Assembly: GCA_024642205.1 (NCBI GenBank)
Contig: JAHEBQ010000010.1
Location: 62,001-126,000, forward strand
Direction of reading: 5' to 3'
Length of the DNA stretch: 64,000 bases
From: Planctomycetaceae bacterium
GTDB lineage: Bacteria; Planctomycetota; Planctomycetia; Pirellulales; Pirellulaceae
In this document: positions 1 through 8,831 of the stretch, in pieces
Position numbering within the stretch: the stretch's first letter is position 1
How the letters are laid out: each line of letters starts with the position of its first letter
The notes under the pieces: generated by a model
Seen by the model: the letters and a program-made list of their open reading frames with translations, nothing else
Databases searched by the model: none
What the model was told of the DNA's origin: nothing
Made by a program: the position numbers and the translations under genes

Positions 1-389
1 GTGGCGTCATGCTGATCGGCAGCGAGGTCAAAAGTCTCCGCGATGGAAATATCTCGCTGAACGAAGCCTACGTACGAGTTGAGAAGAAAGAGCTGTGGCT
101 TATCGGGGCGGACATCGCGGAATACCGTCAAGCCAGTTTCTGGAACCACAAACCCAAACGTGCTCGCAAATTGCTGGTCCATCGGCGAGAGCTGGACAAA
201 CTTTCGGCCAAAGCATTTGAAAAAGGCCTGACGCTGGTGCCACTGCGAATGTACTTCAATTCACGTGGAATCGTAAAAGTGACCGTCGCGGTCGGCCGCG
301 GAAAAAACCTTCATGATAAACGCCAAACATTAAAAGACGCCGATAACAAACGGCGTCTGAACCGCGAGATGCGAGACCGAGGCAGGTGA
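1..389 (+). CDS. smpB: SsrA-binding protein SmpB (5' partial)
   Basis: SmpB binds tmRNA and brings it to stalled ribosomes for trans-translation. The reading frame is open to the left edge (it enters at base 3) and reads G-V-M-L-I-G-S-E-V-K-S-L, the conserved strand of the SmpB OB fold. The ATG at base 9 is therefore internal, and roughly the first 25-30 residues lie outside the window. Downstream, K-R-A-R-K-L-L-V-H-R-R-E-L is the family signature, and the basic C-terminus ending R-E-M-R-D-R-G-R is the tail that enters the mRNA channel. No tmRNA gene is visible in the bases that follow. Confidence 0.95.
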   Translation, partial: GVMLIGSEVKSLRDGNISLNEAYVRVEKKELWLIGADIAEYRQASFWNHKPKRARKLLVHRRELDKLSAKAFEKGLTLVPLRMYFNSRGIVKVTVAVGRGKNLHDKRQTLKDADNKRRLNREMRDRGR

Positions 390-516
390 CCAGCTCAGTC
401 ATCCATTCCCCAGGACCCCGGCCTTCAACCGAGACCGGAGTTGATTTCCAGAATTCTGGGGAACCGCCGAACTAACTCGGGCGACTCGCCCGATTTATTT
501 TGGCGACCCGCCCGAA

Positions 517-1044
517 TTACTTGTCACCCTTGGCGTCGTCATCATCGCCTTCGTCGTCGTCATCATCCTCGTGATCATCGTCGTCACCTTCCTGGTGTTG
601 ATCACCGTGGTCATGATCGTCGTCGACATCCTGTTTGAGCTTGCAGCAAATTGGTGAACCTTTGGCCAAGCCGCACTTTTCACAGGTAACATTGCTTTCC
701 GCACAGCAATCCTCGGTCCCTTTAAGAAAACCACATTTCTTACAGTAGATTCCGCGTTCGGCCGGCTTGACGCCGGTGCAACACAGCGGAGTTCCTGCTT
801 GCATCCCACATTTTTCACATTTTTCCATTTTGCAACAATCAAGACATCGCGCACAACAACCGCATTTGGCGCATAAATCATCCTTTCGAACCACTTTCGT
901 TTTCGCCGCAATGGAAGCGGCTTCGGAAGTCATGTCGGACAACGATTTTCCGTTATTTTGACTCGCGGTCTTTTCGTATTGATCGCATCCCAGGAAAACG
1001 CAGCACATGAGAGTTGCCGCAAACAGGGTCGTAAATGTCTTCAT
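517..1044 (-). CDS. Cys-rich, Asp/His-tailed putative metal-binding lipoprotein
   Basis: This 175-residue protein is unrecognised by name. It starts with a signal peptide ending L-G-C-D (lipobox Cys20), so it should be a lipoprotein. A mid region carries one degenerate and three regular copies of a C-x-K-C-G-x3-G-x2-C-C motif (CEKCGMQAGTPLCC, CKKCGFLKGTEDCC, CEKCGLAKGSPICC), preceded by CAKCGCCARCLDCC. The last ~37 residues are nearly all Asp, Glu and His. Both parts suggest binding of soft and hard divalent metals. The start at 1044 was chosen over an upstream frame because it begins the signal peptide and follows GGTGGAGA at good spacing. It diverges from the ABC transporter operon at 1286, which suggests a shared task. 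Confidence 0.82.
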   Translation of the reverse strand: MKTFTTLFAATLMCCVFLGCDQYEKTASQNNGKSLSDMTSEAASIAAKTKVVRKDDLCAKCGCCARCLDCCKMEKCEKCGMQAGTPLCCTGVKPAERGIYCKKCGFLKGTEDCCAESNVTCEKCGLAKGSPICCKLKQDVDDDHDHGDQHQEGDDDDHEDDDDDEGDDDDAKGDK

Positions 1045-1285
1045 TATCGATCTCCACCTTCGTGAAATTGAGAAAGTCCAGTCGCGCCAGATGCCGGGCC
1101 AGCTACATCGCCCATTGTCGCATTGAACCAGTCGGTTGCAAGTGTCTACCCTTTTTGTTCTCAATCACACCAAAAACCGATTGTGAACCACGCACCGGTT
1201 CTGGTCGTAGGAGCAATTCCAGATTACGCTTTGCGTCTGTACGATCAATTCCCAGTCTCACCCATTCGGCCGACTCCCGTTAGCG
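1045..1285. promoter_or_regulatory. divergent intergenic region, lipoprotein / ABC operon
   Basis: These 241 bases separate the minus-strand Cys-rich lipoprotein from the plus-strand ABC transporter operon and must hold both promoters. I do not see a convincing Zur or Fur palindrome or a clear -35/-10 pair. Confidence 0.4.
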
Positions 1286-1969
1286 ATGCTTAAGCTGGAA
1301 AACATCAAGAAAAGCTTTCTCCAGCCCGACAAGAAACGGGTTCCGATTCTGGATATCCCGACCTTTGAGATCGGCGCCGGTGAGCAGGTCGTCTTGATTG
1401 GCCCCAGTGGATGTGGCAAAACGACAATGTTGCACACCATCGCTGGAATTACCCAGCCCGATTCTGGCAACGTCTTTCTGGACCACGTGGAACTGACACG
1501 ATACTCGGAAGCTGCCCGCGATCGAATCCGCGCCGACAAACTGGGCTACGTCTTCCAGACGTTCAATCTGCTACCGGGATTCTCGGCCTACGAAAACGTG
1601 ATGCTCGGAATGACATTTGCGAGCAAGAAGAAATCCCCCGAACGCGCCCGCAAGCTTCTGGATCAAGTCGGACTCAGCCACCGCTTGCATAACAAACCAA
1701 ATCAACTTTCCGTTGGCGAACAACAACGGGTCGCCGTGGCCCGCGCGCTGGCCAACCGGCCTGCCCTGCTCCTGGCCGATGAGCCAACCGCCAATGTCGA
1801 CCCGGGCAATCAACAACAGATTGTGGACCTGATCAAGGCCAGCTGCCGATCCGAAAACATTGCGCTCCTGATTGTGACACACTCGATGGAAGTCGCGGAA
1901 CAATTTGAACGAGTGGATCGACTTGACGAACTCAATCTTGTCGTCAGTCATGCGAAAGCCGCGTCCTAG
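1286..1969 (+). CDS. ABC transporter ATP-binding protein (LolD/MacB type)
   Basis: A 227-residue ATPase of an inner-membrane ABC complex. Walker A GPSGCGKT is at 39-46, the Q-loop Gln at 91, the signature LSVGE at 141-145, Walker B LLLADE at 161-166 and the H-loop His at 199, so all catalytic elements are present. Length and sequence fit the LolD/MacB/FtsE subclass, which powers mechanotransmission or extraction of lipoproteins rather than substrate import through a channel. The next gene, 67 bases on, is a matching FtsX/MacB-type permease. Substrate cannot be read from the sequence; the DUF3299 genes downstream point towards metal or envelope work. Confidence 0.93.
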   Translation: MLKLENIKKSFLQPDKKRVPILDIPTFEIGAGEQVVLIGPSGCGKTTMLHTIAGITQPDSGNVFLDHVELTRYSEAARDRIRADKLGYVFQTFNLLPGFSAYENVMLGMTFASKKKSPERARKLLDQVGLSHRLHNKPNQLSVGEQQRVAVARALANRPALLLADEPTANVDPGNQQQIVDLIKASCRSENIALLIVTHSMEVAEQFERVDRLDELNLVVSHAKAAS

Positions 1970-2036
1970 AGAATCCCAATCCTGAACTCCTGATAATGAC
2001 AGCCTGTCATCGACCGAACCAAGACCTGGCCCGATC

Positions 2037-3842
2037 ATGAATGTATTCAAAATCGCCTGGCGAAGCATCCAACATCGAGGATTCGGCTCAATGCTGACCA
2101 TCCTCTCTATGGCATTGGGTGTAATGATGGTGGTCGCGGTGCTCACCATTCACGGGGTTGTTTCGGAATCGTTCAAAGCCAACAACAGTTTTGGTTACAA
2201 CATTATCGTCGGCGCACGAGGTGGGGGTCTTCAGTTGACGCTCAACTCGGTTTACTACTTGAGCAAACCGGTGGAGAATATTCCCTATGAGTATTATCTC
2301 GCCTTTTGCGACGAATCGACTCGAAACAGCGAACTGAAGAAATCCATTGCCTACACCGCGCAACACCTGATTGCCGAGACATCGACCCTGGTCCCCGCCA
2401 TCCTGCCTGGGGCCTGCGGGCTGGGAGGCGCGATCGCCGATTCACTGGTCGCCGAAGCATTTGACTTTCAACAAGCGGCGGCGATGAAAATCAACCGAAA
2501 AGGGTTGTACAAGCGCTACACGCAAATCGCCGTGCCGCTCTGCCAGGGCGACTATTACGTTGATCCCAAAAACCCGCAGCTACAATTTCGCTGTGTCGGA
2601 ACAACACCCAACTTCTTCACCGACCTGGTTCTTGATATTGACTCTGAGGAAAAGTTTCAGTTCGCTCAGGGCCGATGTTTCGTCGAAAAAAGTGATGAAC
2701 ACGGTTTTTTTGAATGCGTGGTTGGTGCGGTTGTTGCGAAACAGTGCGGTATCCGTCTGGGGGATAAACTCCAGGCAACCCACGGCGATCCCAACAGTAG
2801 TGCCGCACACATCCACGAACAGGACTACACCGTCGTTGGAATTCTCCAACGGACCGGGACACCAAATGATCGCGTGTTGTTTTTGAACATGGAAGGCTTC
2901 TATTTGATGGAAGACCATTCCAAACCGATTGAAAATGATGCCCTCCTCAAAGGCGAACGCGATCCAAACGAAACCGAAATGATTACCGATCCGCTGAGCG
3001 ATGACTTTTTTGAAGATGACTCAAATGAGTCCGTCGAAATCGAGTCCGGTTCGGAAGTGACGAATGTGGATCCCGCCGATCCACCAAACCAACCCGAGCA
3101 GAACTCGAATGTCGCGGAAACGGAGAACCACGCGAATCGGACACGGATCCCGTTGCCGATCGAACAGCGAGAGGTCACATCGATTCTCGTGCGCACGGAT
3201 AGCGAAAACGACCCATTTAACGTGAGTGCGATGATCTTGCCTGCACAGATCGGCGAAGGTGACCTGGAAACGACGCTCGACTGGTCCCCCTACCGTCCCG
3301 AGCGGGCTCAGAAAGCGGCGCAAGCGGTGAACCCCGTGATGGAAGTTTCTTCCCTGTTCCAGTTGTTCGTCGACCCCATTCGCTGGTTACTATTGGCCTT
3401 GACCTCGATGATCTGTATCGTCTCCGCCCTCAGTATTCTCGTCGGGATTTACAATTCCATGAGTCAGCGGCAACATGAAATCGCTGTCATGCGGGCTCTC
3501 GGAGCCAATCGCACGAAAGTCATGCTGATCATTGTCTGCGAGGCATTGTTGCTAGCTCTTGTCGGTGGATTACTTGGCTGGGTGGCCGGACATGGACTTA
3601 ATGTCGCATTGGGCCCGATCGTCGAAGCCCGAACCGGGGTCCCTATGAGCTTTTTCAATTTTGCACCAGCGATTCCACTAACCGACATCACCGCCGGATT
3701 GATCCCCCGGCGGATTGGCGCATTCGGTGTTTCGCCTGAATTCCTGATCATCCCGGGCTTGATGATCCTGGCAGTCATCGTCGGAATCTACCCCGCGATC
3801 TCCGCCTATCGTACCGATGTTTCCAAGTCGCTGGGTAAATAG
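2037..3842 (+). CDS. ABC transporter permease, FtsX/MacB-type
   Basis: A 601-residue permease with the classic layout of one N-terminal membrane helix (about 18-40), a large periplasmic core (about 45-440), and three C-terminal helices (about 447-472, 494-520 and 569-590). The motif E-I-A-V-M-R-A-L-G-A-N-R after the second helix is the FtsX-domain coupling segment that contacts the ATPase. The periplasmic part carries an unusual acidic, Asn/Pro-rich stretch at about 308-365 that looks like a flexible insertion. It partners the ATPase at 1286. The whole resembles the permease of Zur-regulated loci in gammaproteobacteria that also contain DUF3299, but this is by analogy. Confidence 0.9.
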   Translation: MNVFKIAWRSIQHRGFGSMLTILSMALGVMMVVAVLTIHGVVSESFKANNSFGYNIIVGARGGGLQLTLNSVYYLSKPVENIPYEYYLAFCDESTRNSELKKSIAYTAQHLIAETSTLVPAILPGACGLGGAIADSLVAEAFDFQQAAAMKINRKGLYKRYTQIAVPLCQGDYYVDPKNPQLQFRCVGTTPNFFTDLVLDIDSEEKFQFAQGRCFVEKSDEHGFFECVVGAVVAKQCGIRLGDKLQATHGDPNSSAAHIHEQDYTVVGILQRTGTPNDRVLFLNMEGFYLMEDHSKPIENDALLKGERDPNETEMITDPLSDDFFEDDSNESVEIESGSEVTNVDPADPPNQPEQNSNVAETENHANRTRIPLPIEQREVTSILVRTDSENDPFNVSAMILPAQIGEGDLETTLDWSPYRPERAQKAAQAVNPVMEVSSLFQLFVDPIRWLLLALTSMICIVSALSILVGIYNSMSQRQHEIAVMRALGANRTKVMLIIVCEALLLALVGGLLGWVAGHGLNVALGPIVEARTGVPMSFFNFAPAIPLTDITAGLIPRRIGAFGVSPEFLIIPGLMILAVIVGIYPAISAYRTDVSKSLGK

Positions 3843-4073
3843 CCCAAACCAGCTGACAACTTGATTTTGATGCTCTTTTTTCACTGAAATCCCAAGTTCT
3901 TGACGATAGCTCATTTCCTTTTATTGGCCCAAACAGATAACATGTGGACAGCCAATACGTCGCCCCGTTTGGCAGTTCGCTGCCAATGTGTTTGCTTTGA
4001 TCGACCTCCGCTGAACCCCACCGTTGATCATCGACGGATAGACCCAATTCAATTCTTAAAGAGACAAACCAAG

Positions 4074-5738
4074 ATGTTTCGCGCCATCCATTCAATTGCG
4101 ATACTCAGTGCATCGATCGTGGCTTGTATCGCAACATCCGTCGTCACTGCCAATGAGACCGTTGGGTCCACCAACGCCTGCCCTTTTTGCTCAGCCATTT
4201 CACTGACGTTTTCTGAGCAATTGGGATCCAACGACATTGCTGTTGTGGCCAAACTGGTTGAGATTCCCCCGCCCAGTAACGACCCGAATGCCGATTTCCC
4301 GAAAGCCACATTCGAAGTCATGCAAATTCTCAAAGGCGACAAGTTTGTCGCCGAGGGAATGACGTTCAAGACGCAATTGGTCGGAAACTACCCTCAAGGC
4401 CAAAAATTCCTGGTCATGGGTGTTGACCCACCCAAAGTCGCGTGGACGACGCCCATGAAAGCATCCGACCGCGTGTTCAACTACCTGAATGAGATTCAAA
4501 AACTTCCTGAGAACGGCGCGGAGCGGCTGGCCTACTTCCAAAACTATTTTGAGGACAAGGAATCAGTCCTGGCGTTTGACGCGTATGATGAATTTGCGCG
4601 GGCTCCCTATCAGGACCTGCTCGCACTCAAAGATCAGATGGACCGCGAAAAGCTCTTGGGATGGATCGAAAACCCCGAAACTTCTGTCTCCCGCAGACGA
4701 TTGTATTTCACGATGCTGGGTGTTTGCGGCAAAGCAGAAGACACCAAACTGCTTGAGGACCTGATCTCTTCCGGTAACCGCAAGAAACGAGCAGGGCTCG
4801 ACGCCTTGATCGCCTGCTATCTGACACTCAAGGGCGAATCCGGTGTCGACTTGATCGAAAGCACGTTTCTCGCTGACCAGGAAGTCGATTATGTCGATAC
4901 CTTGGCGGCCGTTTCCGCGTTGCGTTTTCATGGTACCGAACTCAAATTGATCTCCAGGCAGCGAATTGTTGCCGCGGTTCGCCAGCTGCTTGATCGGCCA
5001 AAAATGGCCGACATGATCATCCCGGACCTCGCTCGATGGGAAGACTGGTCGGTCATGGAACGTCTGGTCAAAATGTTCAAGGAAGCCGACGCCGATTCGA
5101 ACTGGCTCCGCGTCCCGGTCATTACTTACCTTCGTGCCTGCCCCAAACCGGAAGCCAAGCAATACATCGAGGAACTTCGCAAGATCGATCCGGAATCGGT
5201 CCAACGTGCTGACTTCTTTTTGGGAGTTGGCGACAGCGATGACGATTGGGACGATGCACCAAAAGCGGAAGAACCCAAAAAAGGGGCGATTCCCGAAGGC
5301 AACCAGGAAAAAGCCGGCACGCCGGGTGAAGCTGACAAGCATGTCGTCAAGAAAGTCACTCTTGTTTCCGAAGACCAGGATAAACTTTCGGTGGAGACGT
5401 ATGCGACCCAGGCCGATGCCGACAGCACCAATACGACGGATGTGGGAACCGTCGCCCGGGGCACCACCCCAGTGCCGCCGACCGTCGTGAATGAAAATCT
5501 GGTCGCCCGGCCGAACCCCGCAAGCACAGTATTCGTATCCAATACGGCTGATTCCATGGCCGCCCAGGCGGCTCCGGCTCAAGTTTCCCGATCGGTCACG
5601 TCCTCGGTTCCGGTTGCCGCGACGACACCCGTCAATTTGACCTGGTCAATCATTTTGATTCCGATGGCAGTCTCGGTGGCGATCTTTTTGCTGTTGTGGT
5701 CGGTCGTCAACGGCTGGTTCGAGCGTTTGATTTTTTGA
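4074..5738 (+). CDS. Exported, C-terminally anchored protein with CPFC motif
   Basis: An unnamed 554-residue protein. I start it at the ATG at 4074, where a clean signal peptide (1-26, ending VTA-NE) begins, rather than at 3900. The mature N-terminus has a CPFC motif (36-39). A following beta-rich stretch to about 140 has the F-E-V-x-x-I-L-K-G pattern seen in netrin/TIMP-like OB folds. The middle (about 150-400) is helical and possibly HEAT-like. After about 400 comes a charged, disordered linker rich in Ala/Thr/Pro, then a single membrane helix (about 525-547). Most of the protein should therefore sit outside the cytoplasmic membrane, anchored by its C-terminus. It lies between the ABC permease and the DUF3299 genes in the same direction, and is probably part of that system. 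Confidence 0.8.
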   Translation: MFRAIHSIAILSASIVACIATSVVTANETVGSTNACPFCSAISLTFSEQLGSNDIAVVAKLVEIPPPSNDPNADFPKATFEVMQILKGDKFVAEGMTFKTQLVGNYPQGQKFLVMGVDPPKVAWTTPMKASDRVFNYLNEIQKLPENGAERLAYFQNYFEDKESVLAFDAYDEFARAPYQDLLALKDQMDREKLLGWIENPETSVSRRRLYFTMLGVCGKAEDTKLLEDLISSGNRKKRAGLDALIACYLTLKGESGVDLIESTFLADQEVDYVDTLAAVSALRFHGTELKLISRQRIVAAVRQLLDRPKMADMIIPDLARWEDWSVMERLVKMFKEADADSNWLRVPVITYLRACPKPEAKQYIEELRKIDPESVQRADFFLGVGDSDDDWDDAPKAEEPKKGAIPEGNQEKAGTPGEADKHVVKKVTLVSEDQDKLSVETYATQADADSTNTTDVGTVARGTTPVPPTVVNENLVARPNPASTVFVSNTADSMAAQAAPAQVSRSVTSSVPVAATTPVNLTWSIILIPMAVSVAIFLLLWSVVNGWFERLIF

Positions 5739-5886
5739 ACCGGCGGGAGTTGCTTGAACCAATTGAACGACTGTTTTGAACGGGACCACCGTGACAAACG
5801 GATTTTTACGTTGGGTTGCCGACGAACTTTCTCAGCCAGCGCAATTTGCCTTTTTCATGAACGTTGGTTTGGCTTAGAATTGACCA

Positions 5887-6603
5887 ATGAATCGTGCAAA
5901 CCTTCCAGACTTAAAAGAATCCATGCAAGACAAACTTGCTCCTTCCCAACCGGGCTCCGCTGAGAACGAGTTCGCGTATCGTTCAATCAGCAAAGCATCG
6001 GTCTCTTCGATTATCTTCGCTGTGCTCGGTGCGTTGACCGCATTCCTCGCGCCTCATTTTGTGATCCTGCCTGTACTTGGCTTGGCGTTTGGATGTGTCG
6101 CGGTTGTGAACTTTCGGCGCTTCCCGGAAGAGTTGTCCGGCAAACTGGCTGCCCACGTTGGTATTGCGTTGAGCCTGATCTGTCTGGTCGGGGCCACCGC
6201 CTATCATTCGTATGTTTACAGCACCGAAGTTCCCGACGGATACCGAAGAATTTCCTACGGTGACCTGCGGCCCAACTCGCGAACCCAGCTTCCGTTCTCG
6301 GAAAAGGCCCGTGAATTTGACGGGAACAAGGTTTTCCTCAAGGGTTATGTACGACCGAGCGCCAAACGTCGAAAGCTGAAGAACTTTATCCTCGTCGGAG
6401 ATTTTGGTGATTGCTGTTTTGGTGGAAACCCGAAAATGACGGAAGTCGTCGCAATCAAGATCCTCGGGGACGAGACAATCGATCATGGATATTCTTTGCG
6501 AAAAATCGGCGGAACCTTTCGGTTGAACGAACGTTCAAAACGTACGTCGGACGACGAAGTTCCCGCGGTTTTTTACGAAATCGAAGCCGATCACATCCGA
6601 TAA
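5887..6603 (+). CDS. Membrane-anchored DUF3299 protein (DUF4190-like N-terminus)
   Basis: A 238-residue protein with two parts. Residues 38-110 hold hydrophobic helices of the DUF4190 kind (V-L-G-L-A-F-G). Residues about 120-238 form a DUF3299 domain with the core K-G-Y-V-R-P-S and the motif D-C-C-F-G-G-N-P (CCFG at 176-179). DUF3299 lipoproteins in gammaproteobacteria sit in Zur-controlled ABC loci, as I recall. The Cys pair may bind metal. A second DUF3299 copy follows at 6924, so the operon carries one tethered and one secreted form. An internal Met at residue 13 is an alternative start. Confidence 0.85.
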   Translation: MNRANLPDLKESMQDKLAPSQPGSAENEFAYRSISKASVSSIIFAVLGALTAFLAPHFVILPVLGLAFGCVAVVNFRRFPEELSGKLAAHVGIALSLICLVGATAYHSYVYSTEVPDGYRRISYGDLRPNSRTQLPFSEKAREFDGNKVFLKGYVRPSAKRRKLKNFILVGDFGDCCFGGNPKMTEVVAIKILGDETIDHGYSLRKIGGTFRLNERSKRTSDDEVPAVFYEIEADHIR

Positions 6604-6923
6604 CCAAAAACGCGGATGTGATTCGCGTCCGGTTGTGATAGGCTCAGGTTGATAAACAGATCGTGGTCCGTTTGTCGTGCTTCGTTTCGAGACTGTGAAA
6701 ACATTTGCATCGAAATGGATGCGCAAACGAGGGTGGAGCGCCAGATTGTTGCTTTTTCGCTTCGCCTTGGCACACGGCTATCGCCCGTTCAAATTCCCTC
6801 GGCGAACAACAAGTGATGACCGTGGAACGATCAACCACCGGTCAGCAGGTCGTCAATCGAAGATAATATGGGCGTTGATCATAGCCAACCTGCCGGCAGC
6901 GTATCGTTGGTTGCCTAACTCAC
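6604..6923. other. 320-base spacer without a gene
   Basis: This spacer lies between the two DUF3299 genes. I see no convincing frame, hairpin terminator or regulator site. Its length suggests the second DUF3299 gene may have its own promoter. Confidence 0.4.
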
Positions 6924-7457
6924 ATGAGAACGAAAATGAAAACCTGGATCGTCAGCTGCGCATTGCTGAGTGCTTCACTCCTGTCGTCGGTTACCGTGGG
7001 GCCAGTTTCGGCCCAGGATCCGGACCCGGTTGATTCTGCCAGGACCCAGATCAAAACCGAAGTCCCGGCAAACGAAGAACCTCCCAAGACCTTCGATCTG
7101 ACGTTCGACGATCTCAAGTTCGACATGCAAAAAGGGAGCCCATTTGAACGGTCGCTGTTGACTTCAAAGATCAACGGGTATCACAACAGTACCGTTCGGC
7201 TGCGAGGTTACATTCGGCCCAGTTTCAGCCAGACCGGGCTAACCAAGTTCATTTTCGTCCGTGACAACAAAGAATGCTGTTTTGGCCCAGGTGCTGCCAT
7301 CTACGATTGCGTGCTGGTACGACTTCAGGATGGTTCCAAAACCGATTACACGGTCCGCCCGGTCACCATCGAAGGGAAATTTTCATTGAAAGAATACAAA
7401 GGCCCCGACGGAAACGTCTGGTCCATCTACCGAATGAGTGACGCTGAGGTAAAATAA
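6924..7457 (+). CDS. Secreted DUF3299 protein
   Basis: A 177-residue protein with a signal peptide (1-30, ending VSA-Q; a second Met at residue 5 could also start it), an acidic linker to about 55 and a DUF3299 domain from about 56 to the end. The core repeats that of its neighbour: R-G-Y-I-R-P-S (94-100) and the Cys pair in E-C-C-F-G-P (CCFG at 118-121). No lipobox Cys is seen, so it should be soluble in the periplasm. Paralogous to the C-terminal half of the protein at 5887, it probably arose by duplication. Function is unknown; its likely role is within the metal/envelope ABC cluster. Confidence 0.88.
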   Translation: MRTKMKTWIVSCALLSASLLSSVTVGPVSAQDPDPVDSARTQIKTEVPANEEPPKTFDLTFDDLKFDMQKGSPFERSLLTSKINGYHNSTVRLRGYIRPSFSQTGLTKFIFVRDNKECCFGPGAAIYDCVLVRLQDGSKTDYTVRPVTIEGKFSLKEYKGPDGNVWSIYRMSDAEVK

Positions 7458-7640
7458 CCCCGAAACCAAGTCCCATCGGCCACCGAATGCCCGGTGCTAC
7501 GAGAACCAGCGCCCTGGCCCCGGCCTGAACTGTCTTGGTTTGCCGCCACTTTCTGCGATTGATCGCCGCTGTCGATGCGGCGTTTGAGTTGATACAATTT
7601 CTGATCAACTAAACAAGGCAAATATTTTTCCCGGAATATC

Positions 7641-8831
7641 ATGGCGTTACTGGATTGGGTCAACCGTCGAGTTTTCACGACCGTTCACGGCAACAACCTC
7701 GTTTACAATACCTGTTGGGAAGACCCGCGGCTTGATCGTGTGGCCCTTGAGTTTGGTCCCGATGACAACGTGATGGTAATCACGTCGGCTGGCTGCAATG
7801 CGCTCGACTATGCGCTCGCTGGTCCCAACCAAGTCCATGCGGTCGACATGAACCCTCGGCAAAACGCTCTGCTTGACCTGAAAATGAGCGCGATTCGGCA
7901 GCTTGAATTTGACGACTTCTTCAAGATGTTTGGGGAAGGCCGATTACCCGGCGTCAAAGATGTCTACGAACAAGTGCTGCGGGCCGATCTGCCGGCTTGG
8001 TCGCAGTCGTTCTGGGACAAGAAAATCAACTGGTTCGACAACCGCCGCAAGACGTTCTACTACCGGGGTACGTCCGGAACGATTGCGCGATTGGTCCGAG
8101 CCTACATCGACAACGTGATTCGAGTGCGTCCGCATGTCGATTCATTGCTCAATGCAGAAACCGTCGAAGAACAACGAGAGATCTACGAAAATCACCTGAA
8201 GAAAAAATTCTGGTCCGGACTGATGAAGTTCACCATGAATCGAGACACCACAATGTCGATGCTGGGTGTCCCGAAAGCTCAACGACGCCAGATCGAAACT
8301 CAGTACCAGGGTGGACTCGTCAAGTTCATTCAAGACTGCATGGAGAGCGTTTTTGTCGAGCTCCCGATGAAAGACAACTATTTCTGGCGCGTCTACATCA
8401 ATGGAGCCTATTCCCGCGATTGTTGTCCCGAATACCTGAAGGCCGACAATTTTGAAAAACTCAAAGGCGGAATTGTCGACAACGTTTCCACCCACACCAA
8501 TTCAGTCCAGGGATTCCTGGAAAAACATGACGGCCTGATCTCGCGATACATCTTGCTGGATCACATGGACTGGCTGAGCGATCAGTTTTTTCCCTTGCTG
8601 GAATCAGAATGGCAAGCCATCGTTGATCGAGCCGCCCCGGGAGCCCGGTTGATTTGGCGAAGCGGCGGTCTGCGAACCGATTTTATCGAAGAGGTTCAAG
8701 TCAGTCACAACGGCGAGATTCAAAAGGTCAGCCCGCTGCTCAGCTACAACCGGGAACTCGCAAACCAGCTTCACGAAAAAGATCGCGTTCACACGTATGG
8801 CAGTTTTTACATCGCGGAACTTGGCGCCTAG
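7641..8831 (+). CDS. btaA: BtaA, diacylglycerol 3-amino-3-carboxypropyltransferase
   Basis: BtaA moves the 3-amino-3-carboxypropyl group of S-adenosylmethionine onto diacylglycerol to give diacylglyceryl homoserine, the first step of betaine-lipid (DGTS) synthesis. The 396 residues match the DUF3419 family: N-T-C-W-E-D-P-R-L-D near the start, the SAM-site run T-S-A-G-C-N-A-L-D-Y and D-M-N-P-R-Q, and the conserved C-terminal W-R-S-G-G-L-R. It is followed at 9085 by a methyltransferase that should finish the headgroup. In other bacteria this pathway replaces phospholipids during phosphate starvation. No Pho box is evident upstream. Confidence 0.93.
   Translation: MALLDWVNRRVFTTVHGNNLVYNTCWEDPRLDRVALEFGPDDNVMVITSAGCNALDYALAGPNQVHAVDMNPRQNALLDLKMSAIRQLEFDDFFKMFGEGRLPGVKDVYEQVLRADLPAWSQSFWDKKINWFDNRRKTFYYRGTSGTIARLVRAYIDNVIRVRPHVDSLLNAETVEEQREIYENHLKKKFWSGLMKFTMNRDTTMSMLGVPKAQRRQIETQYQGGLVKFIQDCMESVFVELPMKDNYFWRVYINGAYSRDCCPEYLKADNFEKLKGGIVDNVSTHTNSVQGFLEKHDGLISRYILLDHMDWLSDQFFPLLESEWQAIVDRAAPGARLIWRSGGLRTDFIEEVQVSHNGEIQKVSPLLSYNRELANQLHEKDRVHTYGSFYIAELGA

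Noticed and set aside
441-961. Several overlapping frames across the Cys-rich lipoprotein gene on both strands
   Set aside because: They overlap a gene with signal peptide, lipobox and motif repeats, and show low-complexity His/Arg or Thr strings from the GAT/ATC repeats of the acidic tail.
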